Positions 23,531-32,144 of a DNA stretch of 64,000 bases are shown here, one piece after another. Origin of the DNA: Clostridiaceae bacterium. Lineage in GTDB: Bacteria; Bacillota; Clostridia; Lachnospirales; Lachnospiraceae. The notes beneath the pieces were generated by a model. It was not told where the DNA came from. It ran no database searches and saw nothing but the letters and a program-made list of their open reading frames with translations. The position numbers and the translations under genes are program-made. Location of the stretch: NCBI GenBank assembly GCA_902363735.1, contig CABJBA010000005.1, positions 62,001 through 126,000 of the forward strand, written 5' to 3'. Each line of letters begins with the position of its first letter. Position 1 is the first letter of the stretch.

Positions 23531-24169
23531 ATGAGAATTGCATTGATAAATGAGAATAGCCAGGCGTCTAAAAACCAGATGATCTATAACAGCTTAAAAA
23601 AGGTTGCAGACTCGAAAGGCTATGCAGTGGATAATTATGGAATGTATTCCCCGGAGGATGAGTGTACCCTGACTTATGTACAGAACGGAATTCTGGCGGC
23701 AATTCTTTTAAATTCCGGTGCGGCTGATTATGTGATAACCGGATGCGGAACCGGAGCGGGAGCCATGCTGGCCTTAAACAGCTTTCCGGGTGTGATCTGC
23801 GGCCTTGTCATTGATCCCAGTGATGGTTATATGTTTGCCCAGATCAATGATGGAAATGCCATTTCCATGCCATTTGCAAAGGGCTTTGGCTGGGGTGCAG
23901 AGCTGAATCTGGAATATACGTTTGAAAAGTTATTTTCAGAAGCCAGCGGACAGGGATATCCGAGAGAAAGAGCTGTTCCGGAACAGAGAAATAAGAAAAT
24001 ACTGGATGAAGTGAGAGAGAATAACTTAAAGGATATTTTGACATGCTTAAAGGGGCTTGATCAGGAGCTGGTTAAAGGTGCGGTTAAAGGTGAAAAATTT
24101 GCAGAACTGTTTTTCTCTAACTGCAAGAATGAATCCATTGAAGAATATGTAAAAAGCTTGTTAGCATAA
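23531..24169 (+). CDS. RpiB/LacA/LacB-family sugar-phosphate isomerase
   Basis: A 212-residue member of the RpiB/LacAB isomerase family. ADYVITGCGTGAGAMLALNSFPGVICGLV carries the CGTG active-site loop with its cysteine. It is about 60 residues longer than RpiB; the extra C-terminal helices (for example ELVKGAVKGEKFAELFF) mark a distinct subgroup whose substrate is not established. ATG 23531 is used because AAAAGGAGA precedes it. It stands alone with its own consensus-like promoter and terminator. It may interconvert ribose/ribulose or allose/psicose phosphates, or another sugar phosphate. Confidence 0.82.
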   Translation: MRIALINENSQASKNQMIYNSLKKVADSKGYAVDNYGMYSPEDECTLTYVQNGILAAILLNSGAADYVITGCGTGAGAMLALNSFPGVICGLVIDPSDGYMFAQINDGNAISMPFAKGFGWGAELNLEYTFEKLFSEASGQGYPRERAVPEQRNKKILDEVRENNLKDILTCLKGLDQELVKGAVKGEKFAELFFSNCKNESIEEYVKSLLA

Positions 24170-24192
24170 AGGGCAGAGGCTTTTTTACAGGA

Positions 24193-24227
24193 AAAAGGGG
24201 GTGCTGTCTGGACAGCACCCCCCTTTA
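24193..24227 (+). terminator. Strong GC-rich terminator
   Basis: A 13-bp stem around GGGGGTGCTGTC/GACAGCACCCCC with a TG-centred loop is followed by CTTTATT. Confidence 0.85.
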
Positions 24228-24305
24228 TTAATTAAGGCAAAGCCTTGCTTTTATAATATTCAACTGCTTGGTCAAGTTTGAAATCAGATTAATTACATCG
24301 TTGAA

Positions 24306-24446
24306 TTATTCGTCATCATCCATGATTTTACAGCTATCAGAAAATTCCGGAGAACAAGCCACATCGTTAGTGTCAACAACAGGATTTATAATTATATATT
24401 TCTGTTCTTCGGGTTGCTTCATGGGTTTTTGATCTTTGTCTGTCAT
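24306..24446 (-). CDS. Small acidic protein, 46 residues, unknown
   Basis: A short frame with a textbook start: GGAGGTG six bases before the ATG. The product is 46 residues with a basic/polar N-terminus (MTDKDQKPMKQPEEQKY), a short beta-like core (IIINPVVDTNDVACS) with one cysteine, a second cysteine in SDSCK and an acidic end (MDDDE). No signal peptide or membrane segment. I do not recognise the family. A peptide of this size with two cysteines might bind a metal or a protein partner; that is speculation. The good ribosome binding site is the main evidence that it is real. Confidence 0.55.
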   Translation of the reverse strand: MTDKDQKPMKQPEEQKYIIINPVVDTNDVACSPEFSDSCKIMDDDE

Positions 24447-24641
24447 ATAAACACCTCCACTTATTAATTTGCTGTTTCCATTATAACTCTTTGTCTGACA
24501 AATTGCAAGAATAAATAACTAAGTTTTCACTAATTCGTAAAAATTCAATAATAAAAAGGCAATAACAATCATGATATTATATAAATGATCACTAAAGCAG
24601 AACGGAAGAACATATATTGTTCTCGGCGTAAAAGGAGATTT

Positions 24642-25103
24642 ATGAAGATATATATTGATGCAGATGCATGTCCTGTAGTAAAAATAGCAGAAAGAATTGC
24701 AAAAAAGTATCACATACCGACAGTTCTGCTTTGCGATACAAATCACGTTCTCGTATCTGATTACAGTGAAATAAAGGTTATCGGAGCCGGAGCCGATGCG
24801 GTGGACTTTGCACTGATCAGCTTTTGCAAAAAAGGTGATCTGGTGATTACCCAGGATTACGGCGTAGCTGCTATGGCCCTTGGAAAAGGAGCTTACTGCA
24901 TCCACCAGTCGGGTAAATGGTACACAAATGAAAATATTGACGGAATGCTGATGGAAAGGCATATGGCAAGAAAGGCCAGAAATTCAAGTAAGAAGCATCA
25001 TTTAAAGGGGCCTTCCAAGCGTACGTCAGAAGATGACACGAGGTTTGAAGAATCTTTTGAAAGAATGATCCGTTTATGCTCCCGGCACTCAGGGGATTTA
25101 TAA
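24642..25103 (+). CDS. yaiI: YaiI/YqxD (DUF188) family protein
   Basis: A 153-residue DUF188 protein of the PIN-like fold. It begins MKIYIDADACPVVKIAERIA, contains GAGADAVDFALISFCKKGDLVITQDYGVA, and ends with the typical basic linker and RTSEDDTRFEESFERMI. ATG 24642 follows AAAAGGAG. Acidic residues (DADACP, TQDYG) are laid out as in metal-dependent nucleases, but no activity is known for the family. A strong terminator follows. Confidence 0.92.
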   Translation: MKIYIDADACPVVKIAERIAKKYHIPTVLLCDTNHVLVSDYSEIKVIGAGADAVDFALISFCKKGDLVITQDYGVAAMALGKGAYCIHQSGKWYTNENIDGMLMERHMARKARNSSKKHHLKGPSKRTSEDDTRFEESFERMIRLCSRHSGDL

Positions 25104-25113
25104 TCTAAAAATG

Positions 25114-25158
25114 AAGAGTATCTTAAAAGGCACAAAATAACTTTTAAGATACTCTTTT
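25114..25158. terminator. Long hairpin terminator between convergent genes
   Basis: A 16-bp stem AAGAGTATCTTAAAAG/CTTTTAAGATACTCTT ends in a T-run on the plus strand. It serves the yaiI gene and probably the convergent XRE gene. Confidence 0.88.
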
Positions 25159-25166
25159 TTCGGCTC

Positions 25167-25472
25167 TTATTTCATATCTTTAATAATTGCTGATATATGG
25201 AATAACTTTTCTTTACTGAGGCATTGCAAATCTTTGATAATATCGTTAAGCTGTTCCGGAGTTGAGGAGCCAAAGTCAAAAAAATCTTTGGGTGAAATGT
25301 TCAAATATTCACAAATTTCAAAAAATGCAGCCATGGAAGGCAGGTTATTTTTGTTTTCAATATTATTGATATAACCGGCACTCTGCCCCAGAGATAAGCT
25401 CATATCTCTGGCTGAAACCCCTTTTTCCATTCTTAGCTCCGATAGCCTTGCCACAAAACGTTCATTTATCAT
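25167..25472 (-). CDS. XRE-family HTH regulator
   Basis: A 101-residue DNA-binding protein. Residues 5-60 form a lambda-repressor-type helix-turn-helix (ARDMSLSLGQSAGYINNIENKNNLPS), followed by a short helical tail (EQLNDIIKDLQCLSKEKLFHI) for dimerisation. It is divergent from the HD-GYP gene, and the region between holds direct and inverted repeats that overlap a consensus promoter. A repressor of that promoter and of itself is the simplest reading. Confidence 0.9.
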   Translation of the reverse strand: MINERFVARLSELRMEKGVSARDMSLSLGQSAGYINNIENKNNLPSMAAFFEICEYLNISPKDFFDFGSSTPEQLNDIIKDLQCLSKEKLFHISAIIKDMK

Positions 25473-25500
25473 TCACTCACCACCTTACCCTATTGTACCG

Positions 25501-25571
25501 CACATAATAGGAACTTATGTCCTGTTTAACCTATTATTTGTGTTGACACATCCTGTTAAACTATATATAAT
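25501..25571 (+). promoter_or_regulatory. Consensus promoter with candidate XRE operator repeats
   Basis: TTGACA (25543-25548), a 17-nt spacer and TATAAT (25566-25571) form a perfect sigma-A promoter for the HD-GYP gene. Near-direct repeats TCCTGTTTAAC (25520) and TCCTGTTAAAC (25551) are 31 bp apart, and ATAATAGG/CCTATTAT form an inverted pair upstream. Both sets are candidate sites for the divergent XRE regulator. Confidence 0.6.
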
Positions 25572-25677
25572 TAAATTGTTTATACGATTGAATCAGTTAT
25601 TTATGATATTGAAATAATAAAGAAATTACAAGCATTACATAGGGGAATTAAAATTCAGGGGGAAGGACAGCCAGCTC

Positions 25678-26292
25678 ATGAAAGAAAAAAAACTGCCATC
25701 GGCCAGCAAAAACTGCTGCAGCACAACCATTGACACATTGCTCGCCATCCTTTATAAAAAAAGCCGTGAAACAGTGGAGCATTCCAAGCGGCTGGGCGAA
25801 TACTGCTATGCCATCGGACAAAGGCTGGGCCTTTCTTCTAAGGAAATGGAGGAAATTTCCTTGCTGGCCCTTCTGCATGACATTGGAAAGGTGGGTATAC
25901 ATGTAAATATCCTGCATAAACCAGGGGCCCTTACCTCCGGGGAATGGGAAGAAATGAAGAAGCATCCGGGAATCGGCTGCCGGATTGCCCGGTCTATTCC
26001 AGAACTGAGTGTTATATCTGACCTGATTCTTTCCCATCACGAACGTTGGGATGGGAAAGGTTATCCAAGGGGATTAAAAGGAGAGGAAATCCCTCTTTCC
26101 TGCCGCATTCTGGCAGTAGCAGACTCCTTTGATGCCATGACCAATGACCGGGTATACAGGAAAGCCATGGAAAAGGAAAAAGCAATTCAGGAAATTGAAA
26201 GCAATGCCGGAACACAATTTGACCCAAGGATTGCTGAGATTTTTGTTAAGATCATGACAGATATTGAAATGGGATGTGTAAGTGTGCAGTGA
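25678..26292 (+). CDS. HD-GYP domain phosphohydrolase
   Basis: A 204-residue stand-alone HD-GYP protein. His67-Asp68 in LLHDIGKVGI and HHERWDGKGYPRGLKGEEIP (about 120-139) are the metal and GYP motifs; ADSFDAMTNDRVYRKA follows as expected. Such enzymes hydrolyse cyclic di-GMP or related dinucleotides to linear products. There is no receiver or sensor domain, so its control is probably transcriptional, by the divergent XRE protein. The ATG has only a weak GGGGGAAGGA site about 12 nt upstream. Confidence 0.9.
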   Translation: MKEKKLPSASKNCCSTTIDTLLAILYKKSRETVEHSKRLGEYCYAIGQRLGLSSKEMEEISLLALLHDIGKVGIHVNILHKPGALTSGEWEEMKKHPGIGCRIARSIPELSVISDLILSHHERWDGKGYPRGLKGEEIPLSCRILAVADSFDAMTNDRVYRKAMEKEKAIQEIESNAGTQFDPRIAEIFVKIMTDIEMGCVSVQ

Positions 26293-26322
26293 ACTCTTTC
26301 GGTTAAGCACCGGAATTTCTGA

Positions 26323-26351
26323 TTGACATTAAAAGACACCTATGCTATTAT
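26323..26351 (+). promoter_or_regulatory. Promoter of the T-box leader
   Basis: TTGACA, a 17-nt spacer and TATTAT lie just upstream of the T-box RNA, giving a transcription start near 26358. Confidence 0.75.
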
Positions 26352-26357
26352 TACACA

Positions 26358-26647
26358 AAATAGTGAAAAGGCGAAGAAGAGGAATAGTACATATACAAAG
26401 AATTTCAGAGAGAAGATGGATGGTGCGAATCTTTATTTCAGTATATGGAAGCAGTCTCGGAGCTTTGGACCGAACAATTGCAGGAGCTTGACCGTCCGGC
26501 TTTTTAGTAGGCTTCAACGTATTTCCCACGTTACAGGGACTCGGTATGTCAGTACCGTAGAGAGTGCAGAGAATTTCTCTGAATTTAGGTGGTAACACGG
26601 ATTGTATATTCGCCCTAAACGTTTCGACGTTTAGGGCTTTTTTTAAT
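26358..26647 (+). ncRNA. T-box riboswitch, alanine specifier (GCA)
   Basis: A complete T-box leader. Stem I has CATATAC pairing with GTATATG, an AGTA bulge on the 5' side, and on the 3' side GAA followed by GCA (26451-26453), the expected specifier position, which reads as an alanine codon. The T-box AGGTGGTAACACGG is at 26587-26600. It is followed by a terminator (11-bp stem GCCCTAAACGT/ACGTTTAGGGC, TTCG loop, T-run, 26612-26645). Uncharged tRNA-Ala should favour read-through into the aminotransferase. The specifier reading agrees with the downstream gene, which supports it. Confidence 0.9.
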
Positions 26648-26687
26648 TTTCACTTATTTTATTACTTTAGGAAAGAGGTATATAATT

Positions 26688-27905
26688 ATGAGGAATTTTG
26701 AAAAATCAAGTAAATTGGATCACGTATGCTACGACATCAGAGGGCCGGTCATGGATGAAGCAAACCGCATGATCAGCCAGGGCATGGACATATTAAAATT
26801 AAATATCGGAAATCCTGCGCCCTTTGGTTTTCAGGCCCCTAAGGAGCTTCTTGATCAGATGAATGAAAATTTATCCTCCACAGAAGGATATTCTGATTCA
26901 AAGGGACTCTTATCTGCAAGGCAGGCCATTGTCAGATACTGCAGGAAAAAGGGAATTGAACATGTTACGGAAGAGGATATATACACGGGAAACGGAGTCA
27001 GCGAGCTGATAACCTTATCCATGCAGGGGCTTTTAAATCCTGGAGATGAAATATTAGTTCCTTCACCGGATTATCCCTTATGGACTGCATCTGTAACTCT
27101 TGCAGGGGGAACTGCCGTCCATTATATGTGCGATGAAAACGCAGAATGGTATCCTGATGTACAGGATATAAAAAAGAAGATTTCAGGTAAAACAAAGGGA
27201 ATAGTCATCATTAATCCCAACAACCCCACCGGCTCTCTGTATCCCAGGGAAATTCTGGAGGAAATTACAGAGCTGGCACGCCAGAGCGGGCTGATTATAT
27301 TTGCCGATGAAATCTATGACAGGCTGGTATTAGATGAACTGGAACACGTGTCCATTGCATCTCTGGCTCCTGATCTTTTGACAGTCACCTTCAATGGTCT
27401 GTCAAAATCTCACTTAATTGCAGGATACCGCTGCGGCTGGATGAGCCTCTGCGGAGATAAGTCCTTTGCAAAAGGCTATGTGGAGGGAATCAATCTCCTG
27501 TCCTCCATGAGGCTTTGTTCCAATGTTCCTGCCCAGTCGGTCATAGGACAGGCTCTGGATATGGAAGAGAAGACCAAAACACTGCTGGTTCCCGGCGGAA
27601 GGGTCTGTGAGCAGAGGGAATACATTCACCGGGCATTAAATGACATACCAGGAATCACTTGTGTAAGGCCTAAGGCAGCCTTTTATGTATTTCCCAAAAT
27701 CGATATCAATAAATTCGGTATTTATGATGATGAGAAGTTCGTTTTGGACTTTTTAAAGGAAAAGAAGATTCTTCTGACTCACGGAGGAGGCTTCCACTGG
27801 GAGAAGCCGGACCATTTCCGCATTGTCTATCTGCCTAAGCTGGATCAGTTGAAAATGGCATGTGACAAGCTGGGAGACTTCCTGTCAGGCTATAGACAAA
27901 TGTGA
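26688..27905 (+). CDS. alaA: AlaA-type glutamate-pyruvate (alanine) aminotransferase
   Basis: A 405-residue class I aminotransferase strikingly close in motif order and length to E. coli AlaA (YfbQ): it begins EKSSKLDHVCYDIRGPV, then LKLNIGNPAPFGF, GNGVSELI, VIINPNNPTGSLY, FADEIYDRLV, FNGLSKS with PLP-lysine K240, and ends DFLSGYRQM. It makes alanine from pyruvate and glutamate. The upstream T-box has an alanine specifier, so expression should rise when charged tRNA-Ala falls. That is independent support for the substrate. Confidence 0.95.
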   Translation: MRNFEKSSKLDHVCYDIRGPVMDEANRMISQGMDILKLNIGNPAPFGFQAPKELLDQMNENLSSTEGYSDSKGLLSARQAIVRYCRKKGIEHVTEEDIYTGNGVSELITLSMQGLLNPGDEILVPSPDYPLWTASVTLAGGTAVHYMCDENAEWYPDVQDIKKKISGKTKGIVIINPNNPTGSLYPREILEEITELARQSGLIIFADEIYDRLVLDELEHVSIASLAPDLLTVTFNGLSKSHLIAGYRCGWMSLCGDKSFAKGYVEGINLLSSMRLCSNVPAQSVIGQALDMEEKTKTLLVPGGRVCEQREYIHRALNDIPGITCVRPKAAFYVFPKIDINKFGIYDDEKFVLDFLKEKKILLTHGGGFHWEKPDHFRIVYLPKLDQLKMACDKLGDFLSGYRQM

Positions 27906-27982
27906 AATATTGACAGAATTACGCAGCAAATCCTTTTTTGATGAATATATTTAATATAGCGATATAGGAAAGGAATGCGAAT

Positions 27983-28552
27983 ATGCCAATTAAAATATTT
28001 ATCGATCAGGGACATAACCCCAGCGGATATTTTAACAGCGGAGCAGAAGCCAATGGCTTAACAGAATCAGAAATAAATTACCAGGTTGGGATATATTTAC
28101 AGAACTTACTTAACAGTGATCCCAGGTTTGAAGCCCGTGTTTCCAGGCCAACACCGGATACGGTATTGGGAACCAATAACACCACCAGCCTGGCGGAGAG
28201 GGTCCGGCTGGCGAATGCATGGCCTGCCGACTACTTTATCAGCATCCATTGCAATTACAGTCCCAACCCCAGCACCAATGGGACAGAAGTTTACATTTAC
28301 CAGTACGGAACCCAGGCCCAGTGGGTGGCAGAAAATATCATGAACGGAATCAACTGGTTTGCTGGGACCATAAATAACGGAATCCGTGAAAACCCGTCTC
28401 TCTATGTTTTGAGAAATGCAAACATGCCGGCCAATCTGGTGGAACTGGGCTATTTAAGCAGCCCTATAGACTCAGAATTGCTGCGGGATAACCCCTATGG
28501 ATTTGCTTATGGCATTTATTTTGGGCTCATGAGATACTTTGGCTTTGCATGA
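27983..28552 (+). CDS. N-acetylmuramoyl-L-alanine amidase (Amidase_3)
   Basis: A 189-residue zinc amidase that cuts the lactyl-peptide bond of peptidoglycan. The zinc ligands are in IDQGHNP, the conserved Glu in TESEIN and the histidine in SIHCNYS; the catalytic Glu is in LVELGYLSS. No signal peptide is visible: it begins MPIKIFIDQGHNP. It may act inside the cell during lysis or sporulation, or be exported by another route. AAAGGAATG precedes the ATG. Its 3' end overlaps the convergent exporter gene by 37 bp. Confidence 0.9.
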   Translation: MPIKIFIDQGHNPSGYFNSGAEANGLTESEINYQVGIYLQNLLNSDPRFEARVSRPTPDTVLGTNNTTSLAERVRLANAWPADYFISIHCNYSPNPSTNGTEVYIYQYGTQAQWVAENIMNGINWFAGTINNGIRENPSLYVLRNANMPANLVELGYLSSPIDSELLRDNPYGFAYGIYFGLMRYFGFA

Positions 28553-29502
28553 GTCAGGGCAAAGTTCCGCTTGATTAATAAAAGCTCTTTCAATTGCTTT
28601 AAAATATAAAATAAAATGGCTCTTGCTTCAAACTCCTCCCGGCTGGCAGGAAGCTCATGACCTTTTAAATCCTGAAATAAAAGGTCCAGCTCCTGCAAAA
28701 GCCCTTCTGCCGGATTGTCTCTGTGATAGTTCTGCCCAATGCTTTCTATGAGCTTTGCCGTATGAAGGGCTTGCCGGGGAAGACAGGCAGAGCTTTTAAC
28801 ATTTTCATAAAGCTCCTGAAGAACCATGCTTTGCTGCTGACGCATCTGGATGTAATCCACTTCATAAGAATCCTTTTTCCAGAGGGCGTTGTTGTAGTTA
28901 TTTAATGCACAGGTTTTTGCAGCAGTCAGGCTCTCCTGAAGCTGCAATAAGCAGCCAGGACCGTGTTTTTCTTCATCTCCAAGAAGCAGCCAGACAGACA
29001 TTTTCTCCAGCATCTCCTTGATCCGTCTGTCAGCTTCATCTGCCAGCCTTTGAAATTCATCTTCTTTTCTGCGCAGATGCATATTAACCAGAATTCCTAC
29101 GGAGGTACCGATGAGAAACAGCGCAATTTCATTTCTCATTAGGGCTGCCGACATGGACTGTTCGGAAAGAAAATGGGTGATTAAAACCGAGTCCATGGCG
29201 ATGGCTTCTCCCCAGTCCGCATAAAGGCAAAGCAGGGAAAACAGCAAAAGGTATACTGCAAAGGCAGTGAGAGTAAAACCCAGAAGGCGAAAGGCTCCTG
29301 CGGCCAGAACCAGGGCGCATAAAAAGGCCAGAGCACGGTTTCTGGCACTTTTTAAGGTTTCTCTCTTTGTATTTTGGATACTGAGCACCGTTATAATACC
29401 GGCAGTGGCGGAATATTGAAACCCCAGTCTGGCGGCAATTGAAATTGCCAGAACTGCGGCAAGGGCTATCTTAATACTTTTAATTATTTTTTCTCTATTC
29501 AT
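28516..29502 (-). CDS. Aromatic acid exporter family (ArAE/FUSC-like) membrane protein
   Basis: A 328-residue protein. Residues 1-145 hold about five to six membrane segments of the ArAE_1 type (SIKIALAAVLAISIAARLGF, GIITVLSIQNTKRETLKSARNR, IALFLIGTSVGILVNMHLRRKEDEFQ). A long cytosolic helical domain (~150-328) follows, typical of the Firmicutes subgroup. It is likely an exporter of aromatic or other weak acids. The C-terminal coding end overlaps the convergent amidase gene. No clear regulator is nearby. Confidence 0.85.
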   Translation of the reverse strand: MNREKIIKSIKIALAAVLAISIAARLGFQYSATAGIITVLSIQNTKRETLKSARNRALAFLCALVLAAGAFRLLGFTLTAFAVYLLLFSLLCLYADWGEAIAMDSVLITHFLSEQSMSAALMRNEIALFLIGTSVGILVNMHLRRKEDEFQRLADEADRRIKEMLEKMSVWLLLGDEEKHGPGCLLQLQESLTAAKTCALNNYNNALWKKDSYEVDYIQMRQQQSMVLQELYENVKSSACLPRQALHTAKLIESIGQNYHRDNPAEGLLQELDLLFQDLKGHELPASREEFEARAILFYILKQLKELLLIKRNFALTHAKPKYLMSPK

Positions 29503-29588
29503 CTTTTAATTCTCCTCAAATGAATGATCTTGGACGGTTTCAGTATACCATATCTGGAAAAACATCACATCAAAAAGATTTGAGTTTC

Positions 29589-29616
29589 TTGCAAAATAAT
29601 GTAAATCTGGTATACT
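29589..29616 (+). promoter_or_regulatory. Promoter upstream of the DUF554 gene
   Basis: TTGCAA, a 16-nt spacer and TATACT lie about 53 bp before the start codon. Confidence 0.55.
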
Positions 29617-29668
29617 GTTTTTCAGAGCGTCTGTTTGGGACAGTCGGATTTACGGGAGGAAACGGATT

Positions 29669-30340
29669 ATGATAGGAACCATTGTAAACACTGCCGCGAT
29701 TTTAGCAGGCAGCGGAATCGGCGCCTGTGTCAGAAAAGGTATGGGAGAGCGTTACCAGGAAGCATTATACAATGCCATGGGACTTGCTGCCTGCGGCTTA
29801 GGTGTCAATGCAATCGTCCAGAACATGCAAAAGAGCAGTTATCCGGTCTTATTTATCATCAGTCTTGCGGCAGGAAGCTTTTTGGGGACCATGGCTGACT
29901 TGACAGGCCGGTTTGAGAGGCTTACAAAGCGTTTTTCAAAAGGAAATTTAGGCCAGGGATTATCCACTGCCATTCTTTTGTTCTGCATCGGGACATTGTC
30001 TATTCTAGGGCCCATGGAAAGTGCTCTCAGAGGAGATAACACCTACCTCTTTACCAATGCCACCCTTGATTTTGTTACTTCCCTGGTATTGGCTTCTGCC
30101 TATGGCATTGGGATTGCCCTGTCAGCGGTGGTACTGTTTTTGTGGCAGGGGAGCATTTATTTGTTTTCGGGATCTCTGTCCCAGTTTTTAACAGGAGAAT
30201 TATTGACGGAAATTTCCCTTGTGGGTGGTTTTTTGATTTTCAGTTCCGGCCTTTCTATATTAAAGATCAAGGACTGTAAATCTTTGAATATGCTGCCGTC
30301 TTTATTTGTACCGATTTTGTGGTTTCTTTTAAAGCCTTGA
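29669..30340 (+). CDS. DUF554 membrane protein
   Basis: A 223-residue DUF554 (YdfK-type) integral membrane protein with six to seven predicted helices. It starts MIGTIVNTAAILAGSGIGACVRKGM, has the FCIGTLSILGPMESALRGDN motif in the middle, and ends with a Leu/Ile-rich tail (LSILKIKDCKSLNMLPSLF). Members are suggested transporters, but no substrate is known. GGGAGGAAAC is the ribosome binding site. It is probably co-transcribed with the shikimate dehydrogenase 25 bp downstream. Confidence 0.88.
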   Translation: MIGTIVNTAAILAGSGIGACVRKGMGERYQEALYNAMGLAACGLGVNAIVQNMQKSSYPVLFIISLAAGSFLGTMADLTGRFERLTKRFSKGNLGQGLSTAILLFCIGTLSILGPMESALRGDNTYLFTNATLDFVTSLVLASAYGIGIALSAVVLFLWQGSIYLFSGSLSQFLTGELLTEISLVGGFLIFSSGLSILKIKDCKSLNMLPSLFVPILWFLLKP

Positions 30341-30365
30341 CAGCAGAGTTGAAAGGAGAAAAATA

Positions 30366-31235
30366 ATGGAAAAAAGAATTTCAGGAAAAACAGGTTTAAT
30401 GGCACTGATCGGTTCCCCCATAGGGCATTCCGGTTCGCCTGCCATGTATAATTACTGCTTTGAACAGCTGGGGCTGGACTACGCCTATCTGGCTTTTGAT
30501 GTGAAGGTAGACGGAGTGGAAAAGGCCATTGAAGCTATGAAGACCCTCCATGTAACAGGCTGCAATGTAACCATGCCCTGTAAAAATGAAGCTGCAAAAT
30601 ATATGGATGAGCTATCACCCGCAGCCCGTATCATCGGCGCAGTCAATACCATTGTGGAGAAGGACGGAAAGCTGATGGGATACATTACTGATGGCGAGGG
30701 TTTTGTGGACAACCTTCGTGATCATGGGGTAGAGATTGAAGGAAACAAGATTACAGTCTGCGGCGGCGGCGGCGCGGCGGCAGCCATCCAGGTACAGTGT
30801 GCTCTGGAGGGGGCAAGGGAAATTTCTGTATTTAATATCAAAGATGAATTTTTTGACCGGACTCTCCGCCTTGTGGAAAAGATCCGACAGGAAAGACCGG
30901 AATGTGTGATCAATGTTTACGACATTGAAGATATGGAAATCATGAGAAGAGAAATTGCCTCCAGCCAGGTGTTCGCCAATGCCACCATTGTGGGCATGAA
31001 GCCCATGGAGGATCAGAGTGTGGTAAAGGATATTTCCATGTTCCGTCTCGGTCTTGTGGTAGTGGATGCAGTATATAATCCAAAGGAAACCAAGCTTCTG
31101 AGGGAAGCCAGAGAAGCCGGCTGCACCTGTATTGATGGGCAGGGAATGCTTGTATGGCAGGGAGCAGCTGCATTTAAGCTTTTCACTGGTCTGGATATGC
31201 CGGTGGAAGGAGTAAAGGAATTGCTTTTTAAATAA
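30366..31235 (+). CDS. aroE: Shikimate dehydrogenase family protein
   Basis: A 289-residue shikimate dehydrogenase-family enzyme, which would reduce 3-dehydroshikimate with NADPH. The substrate-binding [14 protein letters not shown] is at the N-terminus; the catalytic Lys is in NVTMPCKNE and the Asp in YITDGEGF. The nucleotide loop reads [11 protein letters not shown] instead of the usual GAGGAARA. The central loop and its extra alanines suggest a YdiB or quinate-type variant rather than strict AroE. A second aromatic-pathway gene, shikimate kinase, is at 43786 but not adjacent. AAAGGAG precedes the ATG. Confidence 0.85.
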   Translation: MEKRISGKTGLMALIGSPIGHSGSPAMYNYCFEQLGLDYAYLAFDVKVDGVEKAIEAMKTLHVTGCNVTMPCKNEAAKYMDELSPAARIIGAVNTIVEKDGKLMGYITDGEGFVDNLRDHGVEIEGNKITVCGGGGAAAAIQVQCALEGAREISVFNIKDEFFDRTLRLVEKIRQERPECVINVYDIEDMEIMRREIASSQVFANATIVGMKPMEDQSVVKDISMFRLGLVVVDAVYNPKETKLLREAREAGCTCIDGQGMLVWQGAAAFKLFTGLDMPVEGVKELLFK

Positions 31236-31245
31236 TAAGCCTATG

Positions 31246-31280
31246 ACAACAAACCACCATTTCAAATGGTGGTTTGTTGA
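31246..31280. terminator. Hairpin terminator after the shikimate dehydrogenase gene
   Basis: A long stem CAACAAACCACCATTT/AAATGGTGGTTTGTTG has only a short loop and a modest T content after it. Confidence 0.7.
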
Positions 31281-31347
31281 ATAAGAAGAAAAAAATGGAC
31301 GTGAGCAAGTATAATTTATTAATGCAAAGGACTATTGATTATTAATT

Positions 31348-31959
31348 ATGAAAACATTAGACAGAGATTTTTATAACAGAGATTCTATTATTGTAGCCAA
31401 AGAACTGTTGGGAAAAATACTGATTCATGAAATAAACGGGAAAAGAATCAGTGCCAGAATTGTGGAAACAGAAGCCTATATGGGAGTCATAGACAAGGCC
31501 GCACATTCCTATGGAGGAAAGAGAACTCCCAGGGTGGAGGTCATGTATGGAGAGCCCGGGCATTCTTATGTTTACCTTATATATGGAATGTACAACTGCT
31601 TTAATGTAGTCACCGGGCCCAAGGGGGTTCCCCAGGCAGTTCTTATCCGGGCATTGGAACCGGTGGAAGGTTTGGATTCCATGGCTTATAACCGGTATCA
31701 AAAGCCATACCATGAATTAAATAAAAAACAGATTACAGGGCTGACCAGCGGGCCTGGAAAGCTGTGCAGAGCTTTCTTAATTGATAAGGGACTCAATGGA
31801 GAAGATTTATGCGGCCGCAGATTATATGTGGAAGATGGAAAAACAGGCGTTTTTTCCACAGTAGAATCAAGACGGGTAGGTATTGACTATGCAGAGGAAG
31901 CCAGGGACTTTCTGTGGAGATTTTATATAGAAGGAAATCCTTATGTTTCTGTAAAGTAA
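31348..31959 (+). CDS. 3-methyladenine DNA glycosylase (AAG/MPG family)
   Basis: A 203-residue alkyladenine DNA glycosylase that removes alkylated purines. It has VETEAYMGVIDKAAHSYGGKRTPR with the catalytic Glu, MYGEPGHSYVYLIYGMYNCFNVV, and SGPGKLCRAFLID. It is full length for bacterial AAG. AAAGGA lies about 16 nt upstream, so initiation is probably weak. It is not in a clear operon. Confidence 0.93.
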   Translation: MKTLDRDFYNRDSIIVAKELLGKILIHEINGKRISARIVETEAYMGVIDKAAHSYGGKRTPRVEVMYGEPGHSYVYLIYGMYNCFNVVTGPKGVPQAVLIRALEPVEGLDSMAYNRYQKPYHELNKKQITGLTSGPGKLCRAFLIDKGLNGEDLCGRRLYVEDGKTGVFSTVESRRVGIDYAEEARDFLWRFYIEGNPYVSVK

Positions 31960-32018
31960 TTTCGATATATAAGTAAGAAGAACAAGTTTTAAAAATAAAT
32001 TGTAAAAAAATCAAATGC

Positions 32019-32060
32019 GTTGTTATAACAACAGACAAAACTGACAGGAAATGATATCCT
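32019..32060 (+). promoter_or_regulatory. Crp/Fnr-type operator and -10 box of hcp
   Basis: A perfect 14-bp palindrome GTTGTTATAACAAC (32019-32032) is followed, 36 nt from its first base, by a -10-like TATCCT (32055-32060). If transcription starts about seven bases later, the palindrome is centred near -41.5, a class II activator position. The same arrangement occurs at 53965. Confidence 0.75.
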
Positions 32061-32144
32061 CTAAAAGAAGTAAAAACAATATGAGCACAGGCACCGGGCA
32101 CCCCCGGTGTTATGCATAAAATTTCACAATGGAGGTAACAGAAT

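Noticed and set aside
26451..26475. Phenylalanine (UUU) specifier for the T-box
   Set aside because: TTT lies lower in the stem, away from the loop defined by the CATATAC/GTATATG pairing; GCA sits at the GAA-adjacent position and fits the gene.
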